From: Paenalcaligenes sp052103955
GTDB taxonomy: Bacteria; Pseudomonadota; Gammaproteobacteria; Burkholderiales; Burkholderiaceae_B
Assembly (NCBI GenBank): GCA_052103955.1
Contig: JBQELO010000003.1
Location: 1-64,000, forward strand
Length of the DNA: 64,000 nt
Direction of reading: 5' to 3'
Shown: piece after piece, positions 32,076-40,456 of the stretch
Numbering within the stretch: the stretch's first letter is position 1
Layout of the letters: each line of letters begins with the position of its first letter
Translations under genes and position numbers: made by a program
The notes under the pieces: model-generated
What the model saw: only the letters and a program-made list of their open reading frames with translations
The model's database searches: none
What the model was told of the DNA's origin: nothing

Positions 32076-33126
32076 ATTAGTCACCCTCCCCGACCCAGCC
32101 TCAGCGTTGGAAGCATTTACTACACCAGGCGGCCTAGACCGCCTTTTTGATGAGGTGAAGCAAAAGGTTTCCGGTGTCGTGTACGACATGAGCAAGAAAA
32201 AAGACCGTGATGCCTGCGCTAGTGCTGCATACAAAATTGCTCGTAGTAAACAGGCAGTAGAAAAGGTCGGCGCTGATTTGGCTTCAAAGTACAAAGAAAT
32301 ACCAAAGCTGATTGATGCTGCTCGCCGCCAGAGCAAAGAGCGTTTTGATGCGCTACAGGCTGAGATTCGCAAACCGCTTACTGAGTGGGAGGAAGCTGAA
32401 GCCCTGCGCGTTCAAAGCCATCGCGAAGCTATAGAGGCTATCCAGACCCTAGCAGCCAATCTTGATGGTCGCACCGCCGAGTCGTTATCCGTTTTACTTG
32501 CATCAGCCCAAGCCGTTGAGATCAGCGAAAAATGGGAAGAGTTTGAAACAGAGGCAGCCAGAGCAAAAGATAAAGCGGTAGCCGCTTTAGGTCAGGCACT
32601 CACAGCACGGCAGCAGTACGAAGCCGAACAAGCTGAGCTTACAGAACTTCGCCGCAAACAAGCTGAGCAAGAGCAGAAAGATCGTGATGCCCGTATCGCT
32701 CAGGAGGCAGCAGATAAAGCCCACGCAGAAGCCGAAGCTAAGGCACAGACAGATCGTGACGCAGCAGCCCAGCGCGAGGCTGATGCTAAGGCAGCAGCAG
32801 AACGAGCCGAACGCGAAAAAGCCGAGGCCATCGAATGTCAGAAACAAGCCGAAGCCCGCGCAGAGGCTGAGAAATTGGCAGCGGAGCAACGTGCCAAGGA
32901 TGCCGCCGAAGCAGCACGACAGGCTGAAATCAAACGCCAAGCAGACGCACAGGCCGCAACAGAAGCCGAACAGCGTCGCCGCGAGGCTGATAAAGCCCAT
33001 AAAGCCAGCATCAACAACGCCGCATTAGCTGCTTTCATCGAAAACGGGCTACCTGAAGAATGCGCCAAGCAGGCAGTCATCTTGATTGCTAAGGGCGTCA
33101 TTCCTGCGGTCGCTATTCATTACTGA
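32053..33126 (+). CDS. Coiled-coil protein of the recombination module
   Basis: A 357-residue protein (ribosome site AGGGAAAG). The N-terminal domain (residues 1-170) has KQKVSGVVYDMSKKKDRDAC; the central 190-320 is an Ala/Glu/Lys/Gln-rich coiled-coil of the kind often mislabelled TolA. The C-terminus is a small domain with ALAAFIENGLPEECAKQAVI. It precedes ERF and an exonuclease, as an accessory protein in many recombination modules. Function unknown. Confidence 0.65.
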   Translation: MQANQTTELVTLPDPASALEAFTTPGGLDRLFDEVKQKVSGVVYDMSKKKDRDACASAAYKIARSKQAVEKVGADLASKYKEIPKLIDAARRQSKERFDALQAEIRKPLTEWEEAEALRVQSHREAIEAIQTLAANLDGRTAESLSVLLASAQAVEISEKWEEFETEAARAKDKAVAALGQALTARQQYEAEQAELTELRRKQAEQEQKDRDARIAQEAADKAHAEAEAKAQTDRDAAAQREADAKAAAERAEREKAEAIECQKQAEARAEAEKLAAEQRAKDAAEAARQAEIKRQADAQAATEAEQRRREADKAHKASINNAALAAFIENGLPEECAKQAVILIAKGVIPAVAIHY

Positions 33127-33133
33127 GGTAATT

Positions 33134-33883
33134 ATGAGCACAGACATTATTGAAGCACCACAGGCGCAACTTGCCGCGGTTCCTGAAAGTGCGCCTGCCA
33201 ACTCCCCTATGGGGATGATGATGGCAGCCATGCAGCAAGGCGCAAGCCTAGATCAAATCGAAAAGATGATGGATCTACAGGAGCGCTGGGATAAGGAGCA
33301 GGCGAAGAAAGCGTATGACGTAGCGTTCGCGGCTTTCAAGGCTGAAAGCATCAGGATCATTAAAAGTGAGGATGTAAAAGAAGGTCCATTACGCGGCAAG
33401 TCCTATGCCAAGCTGCACGACTGGGTAAATGCTGTAACCCCTGCCCTGTCTAAACACGGACTGTCATCATCGTGGAAACTCACGAAAGACGATAAGGATT
33501 GGCTGGAGGTCACTTGCTACCTACGTCACGTGGGCGGACACGAAGAAAGCGTAAGCATGGGCGGCCCACCCGATGTTGGTGGCGCGAAGAACGCCATACA
33601 AGCCAGAGCAAGCGCCAAGTCTTACCTTGAACGCTACACGCTGAAAGCTATTACTGGCCTATCTGAGCAAGATGACGACACAGACGGCAACGCACCAAGC
33701 AACACAGACTTGCGCGATGACTGGATCAGCAAAGTAGCACAAGCCGAAACGCTGGAGCAGCTTGAAGCCATCTGGGGCAAAGGCGGCAACATCATTTACG
33801 CCACCAACAACCTTGCCGACTACAACGCCTTCAAAAAGGCAGTGACTGACCAGAAGAAAATACTCACACAGGAGCAATCATGA
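33134..33883 (+). CDS. erf: ERF-family single-strand annealing protein
   Basis: The 249-residue protein from the ATG at 33134 has the ERF domain: WDKEQAKKAYDVAFAAFKAE, then KSYAKLHDWVNAVTPALSKH and GGAKNAIQARASAKSYLERY with YTLKAITGL. It anneals ssDNA in recombination. The exonuclease gene follows with ATGA overlap, making a classic exonuclease-annealase pair. Confidence 0.88.
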   Translation: MSTDIIEAPQAQLAAVPESAPANSPMGMMMAAMQQGASLDQIEKMMDLQERWDKEQAKKAYDVAFAAFKAESIRIIKSEDVKEGPLRGKSYAKLHDWVNAVTPALSKHGLSSSWKLTKDDKDWLEVTCYLRHVGGHEESVSMGGPPDVGGAKNAIQARASAKSYLERYTLKAITGLSEQDDDTDGNAPSNTDLRDDWISKVAQAETLEQLEAIWGKGGNIIYATNNLADYNAFKKAVTDQKKILTQEQS

Positions 33884-34518
33884 TTGAAGGTTTGATTATT
33901 CATACTGCCGAACAAGGCACACCAGAATGGCTAGAGGCACGTAAAGGCGTAATTACCGGCAGCCGATTTCGTGACTGCCGTGAAAAGCTAAAAAGCGGTG
34001 CACCAGCCAAGAAAAGCATTGATTACGCGAAAGACGTTGCACGTGAACGCGAAGGCGGAGAACCCTTGCAGGCATTCTCTAACAGCGCCATGCGCCTCGG
34101 CACCGAACAGGAACCTTATGCGCGAATGCTCTACGAGCGCAAGACAGGTCACATTGTAGAAGAGGCTGGCTTCATAACTACTGCGGATCGCCTCTTTGGT
34201 GTCAGCGTGGATGGTCTTGTGGGTGACGATGGCCTTATCGAAATCAAAACCATGGTTAGCAGCGACACCCTATTCACCGCTTTCGTTGATGGTGACGTAT
34301 CCAACTACCTCGACCAGTGCAACGGTGCGCTTTGGCTTCTTGGCCGAAAATGGATTGATCTTGTTCTGTGGGCACACGACCTACAGAAAATGAAAATCAT
34401 CCGAATTGAACGTGATGAAGATGTTATCGAAGAGCTTGAAGCTGATCTAGTTGAGTTCGAGCGTACTGTCACACGCCACCAGAAATCCCTACAACTCGCA
34501 CTAAAGGAAGCCGCATAA
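33880..34518 (+). CDS. YqaJ/lambda-exonuclease-type recombinase
   Basis: The 212-residue protein has the YqaJ fold: TPEWLEARKGVITGSRFRDC, then FSNSAMRLGTEQEPYARMLY, and the catalytic core GVSVDGLVGDDGLIEIKT (Asp and ExK). It resects dsDNA ends for ERF. Its start overlaps the ERF stop, and its stop overlaps the SSB start. Confidence 0.88.
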   Translation: MIEGLIIHTAEQGTPEWLEARKGVITGSRFRDCREKLKSGAPAKKSIDYAKDVAREREGGEPLQAFSNSAMRLGTEQEPYARMLYERKTGHIVEEAGFITTADRLFGVSVDGLVGDDGLIEIKTMVSSDTLFTAFVDGDVSNYLDQCNGALWLLGRKWIDLVLWAHDLQKMKIIRIERDEDVIEELEADLVEFERTVTRHQKSLQLALKEAA

Positions 34519-34967
34519 TGGCACAACTCATAGGATTAGCCCGCATCGGCCGTGATGCGGTGATTCGTTATACCCAAAACGGTGATGCTGTAGCCAGCCT
34601 TTCACTCGCTTTTAGTTATGGTCAACGCGGGCAAGATGGCAAACGCCCTACCCAATGGGTTGATGGCTCGCTATGGGGTAAGCGCGCTGAGAATTTAGCG
34701 CCTCATCTACTTAAAGGCACGATGATTCTGGTGACGCTCGATGACGCTCATATCGAAACGTACCAGGCTAGAGATCAAACAATAGGTCACAAAATCGTCG
34801 GCCGTATCAGTGCGCTAGAGTTTGTGTCCAGCCCCAGCAGTAGCGGTCAGTCGCAAGCACCAGCGCCTACGCAGACGCACCAACCGTCTCGCCAACAACC
34901 AGCCGCCAATCCATACCAAGCTCCTGTCGATAATCTGGCTGATATGGATGACGATATTCCATTTTGA
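34518..34967 (+). CDS. ssb: Single-stranded DNA-binding protein
   Basis: The 149-residue protein has an OB-fold (LIGLARIGRDAVIRYTQNGD, then TQWVDGSLWGKRAENLAPHL) and a Gln/Pro-rich linker, ending in the DDIPF tip for partner binding. It supports phage recombination and replication. It ends the recombination run. Confidence 0.85.
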   Translation: MAQLIGLARIGRDAVIRYTQNGDAVASLSLAFSYGQRGQDGKRPTQWVDGSLWGKRAENLAPHLLKGTMILVTLDDAHIETYQARDQTIGHKIVGRISALEFVSSPSSSGQSQAPAPTQTHQPSRQQPAANPYQAPVDNLADMDDDIPF

Positions 34968-34991
34968 GAAACACCTGAGACTAAAGTGCAG

Positions 34992-35699
34992 TTAATACCA
35001 TTCGCCGAAAGTTTCTTCATCTGTTGGTTTTGGAGCATAAGCGCTAGATACTTGATCGAGCGCTCTCATTGCAGCTGCAAGATATTTTTCAGCTTCTATG
35101 ATATCAAGAATCAGAAGATTCGGATTATTCAGTAGAAAACCATTTTTATGCACCGTGCCTCTACTAAGAGATCTTTTGAGACCAAAAGAAATTCTCTTTA
35201 GTCCTGCCAATCCATATGCAGCTCTATGCGCAGCCCCATTGCTCAGCCCTGTTAGGGCAGAAAACTGATTAGGGCTATAGGTTTGCACTATGTCACGCAA
35301 CGTATTATCTACACCCTTAATCAAAGAATTAATTTTTTCTGTGCTTGCCTGCTCCATGGTACCACTAGGGTTAAGGGCTAACTGCAAGCTCCCCGCCGAT
35401 CTATTCATCCTATTGATTATTTCTTCGATTAACACAACAGCCTCTGGAGCGTGTAAGGCTGCTGCCTCTTGTCTTAATGTCATTGCCTTGCGATCACCAA
35501 TATTTGCAAGAAATAGAGCCGATACCGTCGCCACCATAGTTCCAATAGCCGCAAGCATCACCCATGGTGACTCAGCCCCCCAAGGCCACGATGAGAAAAC
35601 AGCAATAGATGCAAATGCTGGTATCAAAAATATGATAACCACCCTCCACCAACACTCTTTCACGCACCTAATAATCTGATCGGCTTTTTCTTCGGTCAT
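34992..35699 (-). CDS. Two-helix membrane protein, against the left arm
   Basis: The 235-residue protein has two membrane helices at about 18-38 (WRVVIIFLIPAFASIAVFSS) and 48-66 (MLAAIGTMVATVSALFLAN), then a soluble domain with a helical middle (EAVVLIEEIINRMNRSAGSL). It stands alone on the minus strand between ssb and a plus-strand terminator. No family recognised. Its orientation and isolation suggest a moron. Confidence 0.6.
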   Translation of the reverse strand: MTEEKADQIIRCVKECWWRVVIIFLIPAFASIAVFSSWPWGAESPWVMLAAIGTMVATVSALFLANIGDRKAMTLRQEAAALHAPEAVVLIEEIINRMNRSAGSLQLALNPSGTMEQASTEKINSLIKGVDNTLRDIVQTYSPNQFSALTGLSNGAAHRAAYGLAGLKRISFGLKRSLSRGTVHKNGFLLNNPNLLILDIIEAEKYLAAAMRALDQVSSAYAPKPTDEETFGEWY

Positions 35700-35801
35700 T
35701 TTTCTTAATACCTATCAAAAATAAAACATGAGGCCTTCCGCCTTGCCACACCGTGGGCGCTCCATTTTAACGCCCATTACAACCATGCAGTCCCAATACC
35801 T

Positions 35802-35825
35802 AGCCGCTTATCCTGCGGCTTTTTT
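35802..35825 (+). terminator. Intrinsic terminator before the 35840 gene
   Basis: AGCCGC/GCGGCT stem with a 7-base loop and five T residues on the plus strand. It ends transcription from the ssb side and implies either antitermination or a new promoter for the genes beyond. Confidence 0.8.
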
Positions 35826-35839
35826 AATCCGAGGAAATC

Positions 35840-36217
35840 ATGAGCAATAAAACCTTTGGTGAGGTTCTACAAGACCTCCGTTATGGAACACTCCACGACG
35901 AACTAACCGAAAAAATGCAGGAGGTCGTTAACGCTTGCATCAATACCGGTAAAACCGGATCACTCACCCTGCAAATCAAACTCAAGCCGGGGAAAAGCGG
36001 TGAGCTAGAAATCACTGACACCATTAAATCCACTGTGCCTGAGCTTGAAAAAGGCGGCTCCATTATGTGGGCCACGCCAGAAGGCAACCTCCAACGCGAG
36101 GATCCACGCCAAATGACTATCGAAGGCTTGAAGTCTATTGGCTCCGAAAAACCTCAAAACCTTAAAACCTTAAAACCATATAAGGACAAAATTAGTCATG
36201 GAAAAGATCATCTCTGA
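35840..36217 (+). CDS. Hypothetical phage protein, partner of YfdQ-like gene
   Basis: A 125-residue protein (MSNKTFGEVLQDLRYGTLHD) with TGSLTLQIKLKPGKSGELEI and MWATPEGNLQREDPRQ. This layout often precedes YfdQ-type genes. Ribosome site GAGGAAATC. It overlaps the next gene by 20 bases. Function unknown. Confidence 0.6.
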   Translation: MSNKTFGEVLQDLRYGTLHDELTEKMQEVVNACINTGKTGSLTLQIKLKPGKSGELEITDTIKSTVPELEKGGSIMWATPEGNLQREDPRQMTIEGLKSIGSEKPQNLKTLKPYKDKISHGKDHL

Positions 36218-36989
36218 TTCACTTGCCGCCGGTGCAGCACTTGGACAGCCAGTTGCTATACCTGGTGCACCCAACACATATGCCGTCGTGCCCGAAGGCT
36301 ATCACCTCCAATCGCTAGAGAAACACCTACCAGCCCCTAACCGAGCGACCGGCACAGTGGTTATGGATGACGCTGATAGCTTCATCCAATACTTCAACAA
36401 GCATGCTACTGACTCTAGCCAAATCTACGCAAAGCTGAATCCCCCTAGCTTCACTGGTGTACTGAACGACCACACCCTTGAAATCGCTGGCTGGAAAGAC
36501 CACTGCGTTAAATACGACTGCCCATTCTCTGCTGAGTGGCTGGAATGGTCCAAGAGCGATGGCAAGGTGATGAAGCAAGCTGAATTTGCTGATTTTATTG
36601 AACGCAACCTACCTGACATCGTGGAACCTGTAGGCGCCGACATGCTGGAAATCTCCCGCAGCCTACAAGCCAAAAAGAAAGTGAACTTCGCATCTGGTAT
36701 CCGCCTACAAAATGGGCAGACAGAGCTTACCTACGAAGAGGAAATTCAAGGCACAGCCTCTAAAGGAAAGCTGCAAATCCCTGAGATTTTCTCTATTGGT
36801 ATTGCAGTGCTAGACGGTGGTGAGGCTTACAAAGTCGAGTGCCGACTACGCTATCGCATCAACGATGCCCTCTTGGTGATGTGGTACGAAATGGTACGCC
36901 CTCACAAAATCATTGAAGATGCTGCGCGTGATGTATTCACAAAAATCAGTGAAGAAACTGAGCAGAAAATTCTACGTGGCACCCCTTAG
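36198..36989 (+). CDS. YfdQ-family (DUF2303) protein
   Basis: The 263-residue protein has the DUF2303 pattern: YAVVPEGYHLQSLEKHLPAP at about 28-47, then GTVVMDDADSFIQYFNKHAT and GWKDHCVKYDCPFSAEWLEW. YfdQ-like proteins are common in prophages, with no known reaction. It sits in the left arm after a terminator. Confidence 0.8.
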   Translation: MEKIISDSLAAGAALGQPVAIPGAPNTYAVVPEGYHLQSLEKHLPAPNRATGTVVMDDADSFIQYFNKHATDSSQIYAKLNPPSFTGVLNDHTLEIAGWKDHCVKYDCPFSAEWLEWSKSDGKVMKQAEFADFIERNLPDIVEPVGADMLEISRSLQAKKKVNFASGIRLQNGQTELTYEEEIQGTASKGKLQIPEIFSIGIAVLDGGEAYKVECRLRYRINDALLVMWYEMVRPHKIIEDAARDVFTKISEETEQKILRGTP

Positions 36990-37026
36990 CCCTATTACGA
37001 GCAAAACCCCGCCAGCGCGGGGTTCT

Positions 37027-37152
37027 ATGGAGAAACAAAGCGTGTGGTGTAAGAAGTGCAACTGGTGGTCAGTGCTTGCCGTGGTTGCTTCCCTAGCAGC
37101 AGCCTGTGCACTGGCCTATTTCAATGAAGTGGTATTGCGTGGTGGCGTATGA
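37027..37152 (+). CDS. 41-residue membrane protein
   Basis: MEKQSVWCKKCNWWSVLAVV starts a 41-residue protein with a CxxC pair and one membrane helix (WSVLAVVASLAAACALAYF). It lies after a CCCCGC/GCGGGG hairpin just before its ATG, which could slow translation. Its end overlaps the next gene by 4 bases. An N-terminal longer frame is not supported. Confidence 0.5.
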   Translation: MEKQSVWCKKCNWWSVLAVVASLAAACALAYFNEVVLRGGV

Positions 37153-37382
37153 GCGAACCCGAAAAGAAAACAACATCCGATGGATACAAGCCTAAGCCCC
37201 GCATTCAGCATATTGAACCGGGGCAGTTTTTTACCCTAACGGCAGATGACGGCGGCCATACATACAAAATGCTCAGCCGATGCAAAACATACTGCTATCA
37301 CTCAACCGGAAAAATCGCCCTCGGTACCGAAATTTCACCTGCTGGCATGAGATTTGGCGAGGGTGGATGGAAGCGACTATGA
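37149..37382 (+). CDS. Hypothetical small protein, left arm
   Basis: A 77-residue protein (MSEPEKKTTSDGYKPKPRIQ), beta-rich with HIEPGQFFTLTADDGGHTYK and a Cys pair CKTYC. Start and stop overlap the neighbours. No family recognised. Confidence 0.55.
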   Translation: MSEPEKKTTSDGYKPKPRIQHIEPGQFFTLTADDGGHTYKMLSRCKTYCYHSTGKIALGTEISPAGMRFGEGGWKRL

Positions 37383-37543
37383 AACGAACCAATAAAGCTG
37401 TTACTCCTGCCATATCACCTCTTGAGCGCTACAACCTTCAGCGTGCACAAGAAGCTCAAACAGCGCATGGTGGGAAAGCTCCTGCCCTCCTAAGCTCTAA
37501 TGTCCGCTTTAAGCGCAACTTAGATGACAAGGTCATCCGTTAA
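37379..37543 (+). CDS. Hypothetical basic small protein
   Basis: A 54-residue basic protein from the ATG at 37379 (MKRTNKAVTPAISPLERYNL), overlapping the previous stop (ATGA). It has RAQEAQTAHGGKAPALLSSN. It may be disordered. No family. Confidence 0.5.
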   Translation: MKRTNKAVTPAISPLERYNLQRAQEAQTAHGGKAPALLSSNVRFKRNLDDKVIR

Positions 37544-37544
37544 T

Positions 37545-37682
37545 TTAATCATCTTCTCTATTCTTGAGCTTGCCCCTTGCATGCGCCGCGATCCATAAGC
37601 ATAAAAAATAGAGAAGCACCACCAAAAAATAGAATACAACTAGCCCACACCAGATAATCATCCAAACAGGAAAATAAAACAT
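37545..37682 (-). CDS. 45-residue membrane protein
   Basis: A short minus-strand gene: MFYFPVWMIIWCGLVVFYFL then VVLLYFLCLW and a basic tail ARGKLKNRED. A strong GGAGAG lies a few bases before the ATG. Nearly all of it is one or two membrane helices. It is convergent with the 54-residue gene. It could be a holin-like or envelope-active peptide; not assigned. Confidence 0.5.
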   Translation of the reverse strand: MFYFPVWMIIWCGLVVFYFLVVLLYFLCLWIAAHARGKLKNREDD

Positions 37683-37825
37683 TCCACTCTCCTTGTTGAT
37701 ACCTCTAGCTGTACGCATTGGATACCAATATCACAATACGTTACTTTTTATTGTTTTGTCGATACAAACTAGAGAAATCACCTATGGATGTCTCAGTACA
37801 AAATCCTGATTTTTGCTGCAAACGC

Positions 37826-37850
37826 AAAAAAGCGGCACAAAATGCCGCTT
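37826..37850 (-). terminator. Intrinsic terminator after the 37873-38073 gene
   Basis: AAGCGGCA/TGCCGCTT stem with a TTTTG loop and six T residues on the minus strand. On the plus strand the hairpin is followed by CCTTTT, so it may also work in that direction. Confidence 0.8.
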
Positions 37851-37872
37851 CCTTTTATTGATTTTGCGCCTC

Positions 37873-38073
37873 TCATCCCGTCGCGTTACTCAAAACCGCC
37901 TTTTGAATTATTGTCTTATGCGTATGGTACACACTCACACACTCATCTGGAGTTAGCTCCTCTTTCGCATAAGATTCTAAAGAGTTTTTTGAGACCCAAC
38001 CCAAGGTTTTATCACCTTCCTGTAAAAACAAAAAAAGTACGCCAGGTGGTTCCTCTATATATTCAGCACGCAT
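37873..38073 (-). CDS. Hypothetical 66-residue protein
   Basis: A protein from the ATG at 38073 (GGAG upstream): MRAEYIEEPPGVLFLFLQEG, then WVSKNSLESYAKEELTPDEC and a C-terminal helix. It follows a terminator read backward and faces the left arm. No family. The plus-strand frame 37788-38159 is its shadow. Confidence 0.5.
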   Translation of the reverse strand: MRAEYIEEPPGVLFLFLQEGDKTLGWVSKNSLESYAKEELTPDECVSVYHTHKTIIQKAVLSNATG

Positions 38074-38140
38074 TATCTTTCTCCGTAAGCTTTGTAACAA
38101 ACAATGCACCAATTCTCGCTTTTATAGATGCATTGCTCAC
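38063..38140 (-). CDS. 25-residue peptide (GTG start)
   Basis: A very short frame, SNASIKARIGALFVTKLTEK with a short DNAC tail, begins at a GTG with GGAGGA about 7 bases upstream. Its end overlaps the start of the 66-residue gene, so the two may be translated together. It could be a leader peptide. Weak evidence. Confidence 0.35.
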   Translation of the reverse strand: MSNASIKARIGALFVTKLTEKDNAC

Positions 38141-38223
38141 TATCTATCCTCCCCATTGAAATCGTAGCGATCATTAAAGCTTCAACAAAGCTTAAGTTGT
38201 TACTGAAAGCTACTAACCCATAG

Positions 38224-38258
38224 ACGCACCAAGTGTAACGCTTAGTGCGTTTCTTTTT
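38224..38258 (+). terminator. Probable terminator before the PAPS-reductase-like gene
   Basis: ACGCAC/GTGCGT arms with an extended stem and a TAA loop, followed by TTCTTTTT. It lies 24 bases before the next plus-strand gene. Confidence 0.6.
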
Positions 38259-38281
38259 GCGCCCATCGCATAGGAACCCAC

Positions 38282-39220
38282 ATGCAACACAACGTCGTCT
38301 CAGTATCAGGCGGGAAGGATAGTACAGCCCTGCTGTTACTTGCCCTCACGCTAGAAGTACCAAACCTACAGGCAGTCTTTGCCGACACAGGCCATGAACA
38401 CCCACTTACTTATGACTATGTGCGCTACCTCTCACACGCCACAGGCGTGCCCATACGCTGGGTGAAAGCTGACTTTTCAGAGCGAATTGAAGGTAAGCGC
38501 CAATACATAGCGACAAAGTGGCGAGAGCAAGAGGTTGCAGAATCAATTGTCGAGCAGGCCCTGGCAGTGCTACATCCCACCGGCATCCCGTTTCTTGATC
38601 TTTGCTTATGGAAAGGTAGGTTTCCCAGCACCAAGGCTAGATTTTGTACAACAGAGCTAAAAGTGAACCCACTTATGGAGCAGGTAATGATGCCGCTGAT
38701 GGGCGATCAGAGCATGGTCTTGTCATGGCAAGGAGTTCGCGCTGATGAAAGTTTAGACAGGCGCTTTCTGCCTGAGTGCGATGAGGTGGGCGGCGGGCTA
38801 TTTAACTACCGGCCCATTCTGCGCTGGAAGGTTGATGACGTATTTGAAGCCCACCACCTGATGGGCATCAAACCCAATCCACTCTATTTGCAAGGTGCTG
38901 GGCGAGTCGGCTGCATGCCTTGCATTAACTGCGCCAAAGACGAGCTGCACCACATAGCACAGCGCTGGCCGGAGGAAATCAAGCGCGTCAGAGAGTGGGA
39001 GCGTCTAGTAAGCCTGGCCAGCAAAAGAGGCGCCAGCACCTTCTTCTGCGCAGTCAATGACCCTACATACAACGACTCAGACGTTATCACCCATGAGAAC
39101 TACGGCATCGACCGCATGGTCGAGTGGTCAATGACTAGCCGAGGCGGCAGGCAATTCGATCTAACACGAGTTTTCGCTGACACATCCAGCTGCTCGTCCA
39201 TATACGGCCTATGTGAATAG
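38282..39220 (+). CDS. PAPS-reductase-like phage protein
   Basis: The 312-residue protein has the PP-loop SGGKDST (residues 9-15) and the PAPS reductase layout: AVFADTGHEHPLTYDYVRYL, then FCTTELKVNP, and a C-terminal Cys set (GCMPCINCAKDE). Many phages have this type; roles suggested are nucleoside thiolation, DNA modification or sulfur metabolism. It is related to DndC, but no dndA/D/E neighbours are present. Substrate unknown. Confidence 0.75.
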   Translation: MQHNVVSVSGGKDSTALLLLALTLEVPNLQAVFADTGHEHPLTYDYVRYLSHATGVPIRWVKADFSERIEGKRQYIATKWREQEVAESIVEQALAVLHPTGIPFLDLCLWKGRFPSTKARFCTTELKVNPLMEQVMMPLMGDQSMVLSWQGVRADESLDRRFLPECDEVGGGLFNYRPILRWKVDDVFEAHHLMGIKPNPLYLQGAGRVGCMPCINCAKDELHHIAQRWPEEIKRVREWERLVSLASKRGASTFFCAVNDPTYNDSDVITHENYGIDRMVEWSMTSRGGRQFDLTRVFADTSSCSSIYGLCE

Positions 39221-39237
39221 GCATAGGAGCTATTTAC

Positions 39238-40071
39238 ATGACACAGATACAAGCATACGAAAACATGAGCAAAGAAGCTCTGCTAGAGCATCACCTGCAC
39301 ACACTACAGCAGCATGCCGATGATATGGACATGCTCTCTAAAGAGTTGGCTGAGCGCCCCCACGCTAAGATTGATCGACCCATGGCTATTGGCTGCGGCC
39401 GCTTTGGCATCGGCATAAAGGCATCCACCGTCCTTGATGCAGCTGCTCGTCACTATGATTTTGTGACCAACGAGAAACGAGAACAAGACCGCATCGAGCT
39501 GGGCAAACTTAAAGCCGATAATTTCCTACAGTACGGCGCACCAACCGACCTTGAGGCATATAAGGCTTGGCTGGAAAAGGTTAGTAGCCCTACCCCTGCC
39601 GCACCTACCGTTCCCGCTGAGACATTGAGAGTATGCGGCGTGATCGCTAACAAGATCGAAGAAGGAGCGTTGTCTCATGTTGGCTTTTATAGCAACACTG
39701 CGCTTTCGGAGTTTATTCGCCAACTAATGCGCGCTGTTGCTGCAATGCCCAATACTGAAACCCAAGGCTCAATTGAATTTGGGGTACTTGCCGACCGATT
39801 TAAAGTCAGCGCTGAACTACTGGGAACCATTGCTGAGGTGGATACAACCACCACCGCTACCGCTCCACCTGACTCCCCTGTTGCAACACAAATCCCGCGC
39901 GCGCCATACAGCGTTGAGGCTCGCGTATTCTCGTTAGCCACTAATGCCGAGGCTTCGATCTACGTTGCCTCTGTACCGCTTAGCGCTTGCACCTGCCCAT
40001 CCGGCGACGGCTCTCTGCGATGGCCTTGCCCTGTGCATCCGCCTGAGTCCGAGCAGGAGGTACAACCATGA
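39238..40071 (+). CDS. Hypothetical left-arm protein
   Basis: A 277-residue protein (MTQIQAYENMSKEALLEHHL) with AGGAG upstream. The N-terminal half is helical; a middle low-complexity part has TTTTATAPPDSP; the C-terminus has a Cys-rich CTCPSGDGSLRWPCPVHPP, like a zinc ribbon. No family recognised. Confidence 0.55.
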   Translation: MTQIQAYENMSKEALLEHHLHTLQQHADDMDMLSKELAERPHAKIDRPMAIGCGRFGIGIKASTVLDAAARHYDFVTNEKREQDRIELGKLKADNFLQYGAPTDLEAYKAWLEKVSSPTPAAPTVPAETLRVCGVIANKIEEGALSHVGFYSNTALSEFIRQLMRAVAAMPNTETQGSIEFGVLADRFKVSAELLGTIAEVDTTTTATAPPDSPVATQIPRAPYSVEARVFSLATNAEASIYVASVPLSACTCPSGDGSLRWPCPVHPPESEQEVQP

Positions 40072-40433
40072 CAGTAGCCCTACCTATTGACGTGCGCGTG
40101 TACCGGTTTAAGCCAGACAACCTAGACCCTATAACCGTGTATGTAGAGCAGTTCAGTGAAGTGGCCAGCAGAATCATTATTCATTGTTGGGATCAAAGTT
40201 GGACTGCTTTTTGGGGTGGTCATGGCTCAGAAGGCTTAGAGCGTTTCTTCTTGGAGTCGGATGACGGGTATCTGTTTGGATACCTAATCAGCGGCTGGCG
40301 GTGGAGGCTCCTAAAAAGGGAAGTTAGGAACCAAGCTGACTATTTGAAGCGAATCATTGAAGCCATAAAAACAGAGTTCGCCAAACACGAACTACCCGCC
40401 CCCACCACAGACGCAACCACACACCCGGCATAA
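40068..40433 (+). CDS. Hypothetical phage protein
   Basis: A 121-residue protein (MTVALPIDVRVYRFKPDNLD) with IIHCWDQSWTAFWGGHGSEG and FGYLISGWRWRLLKREVRNQ. Such Trp-rich frames with FWGG patterns occur in left arms of other temperate phages; the role is unknown. The stop falls inside the terminator hairpin at 40423-40444. Confidence 0.6.
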   Translation: MTVALPIDVRVYRFKPDNLDPITVYVEQFSEVASRIIIHCWDQSWTAFWGGHGSEGLERFFLESDDGYLFGYLISGWRWRLLKREVRNQADYLKRIIEAIKTEFAKHELPAPTTDATTHPA

Positions 40434-40444
40434 GCCGGGTTTTT
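40423..40444 (+). terminator. Intrinsic terminator before alpA
   Basis: ACCCGGC/GCCGGGT stem with an ATAA loop and four T residues. It overlaps the last codons of the upstream gene. The excisionase gene lies just beyond it. Confidence 0.75.
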
Positions 40445-40456
40445 ATTGGAGATGAT

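Noticed and set aside
37788..38159. Plus-strand frame of 123 codons
   Set aside because: Opposite two small minus-strand genes with good ribosome sites; it begins in a terminator hairpin.
26468..39220. Complete phosphorothioation (Dnd) system
   Set aside because: Only DGQHR and PAPS-reductase-like genes are seen, far apart; DndA, DndD and DndE are missing.
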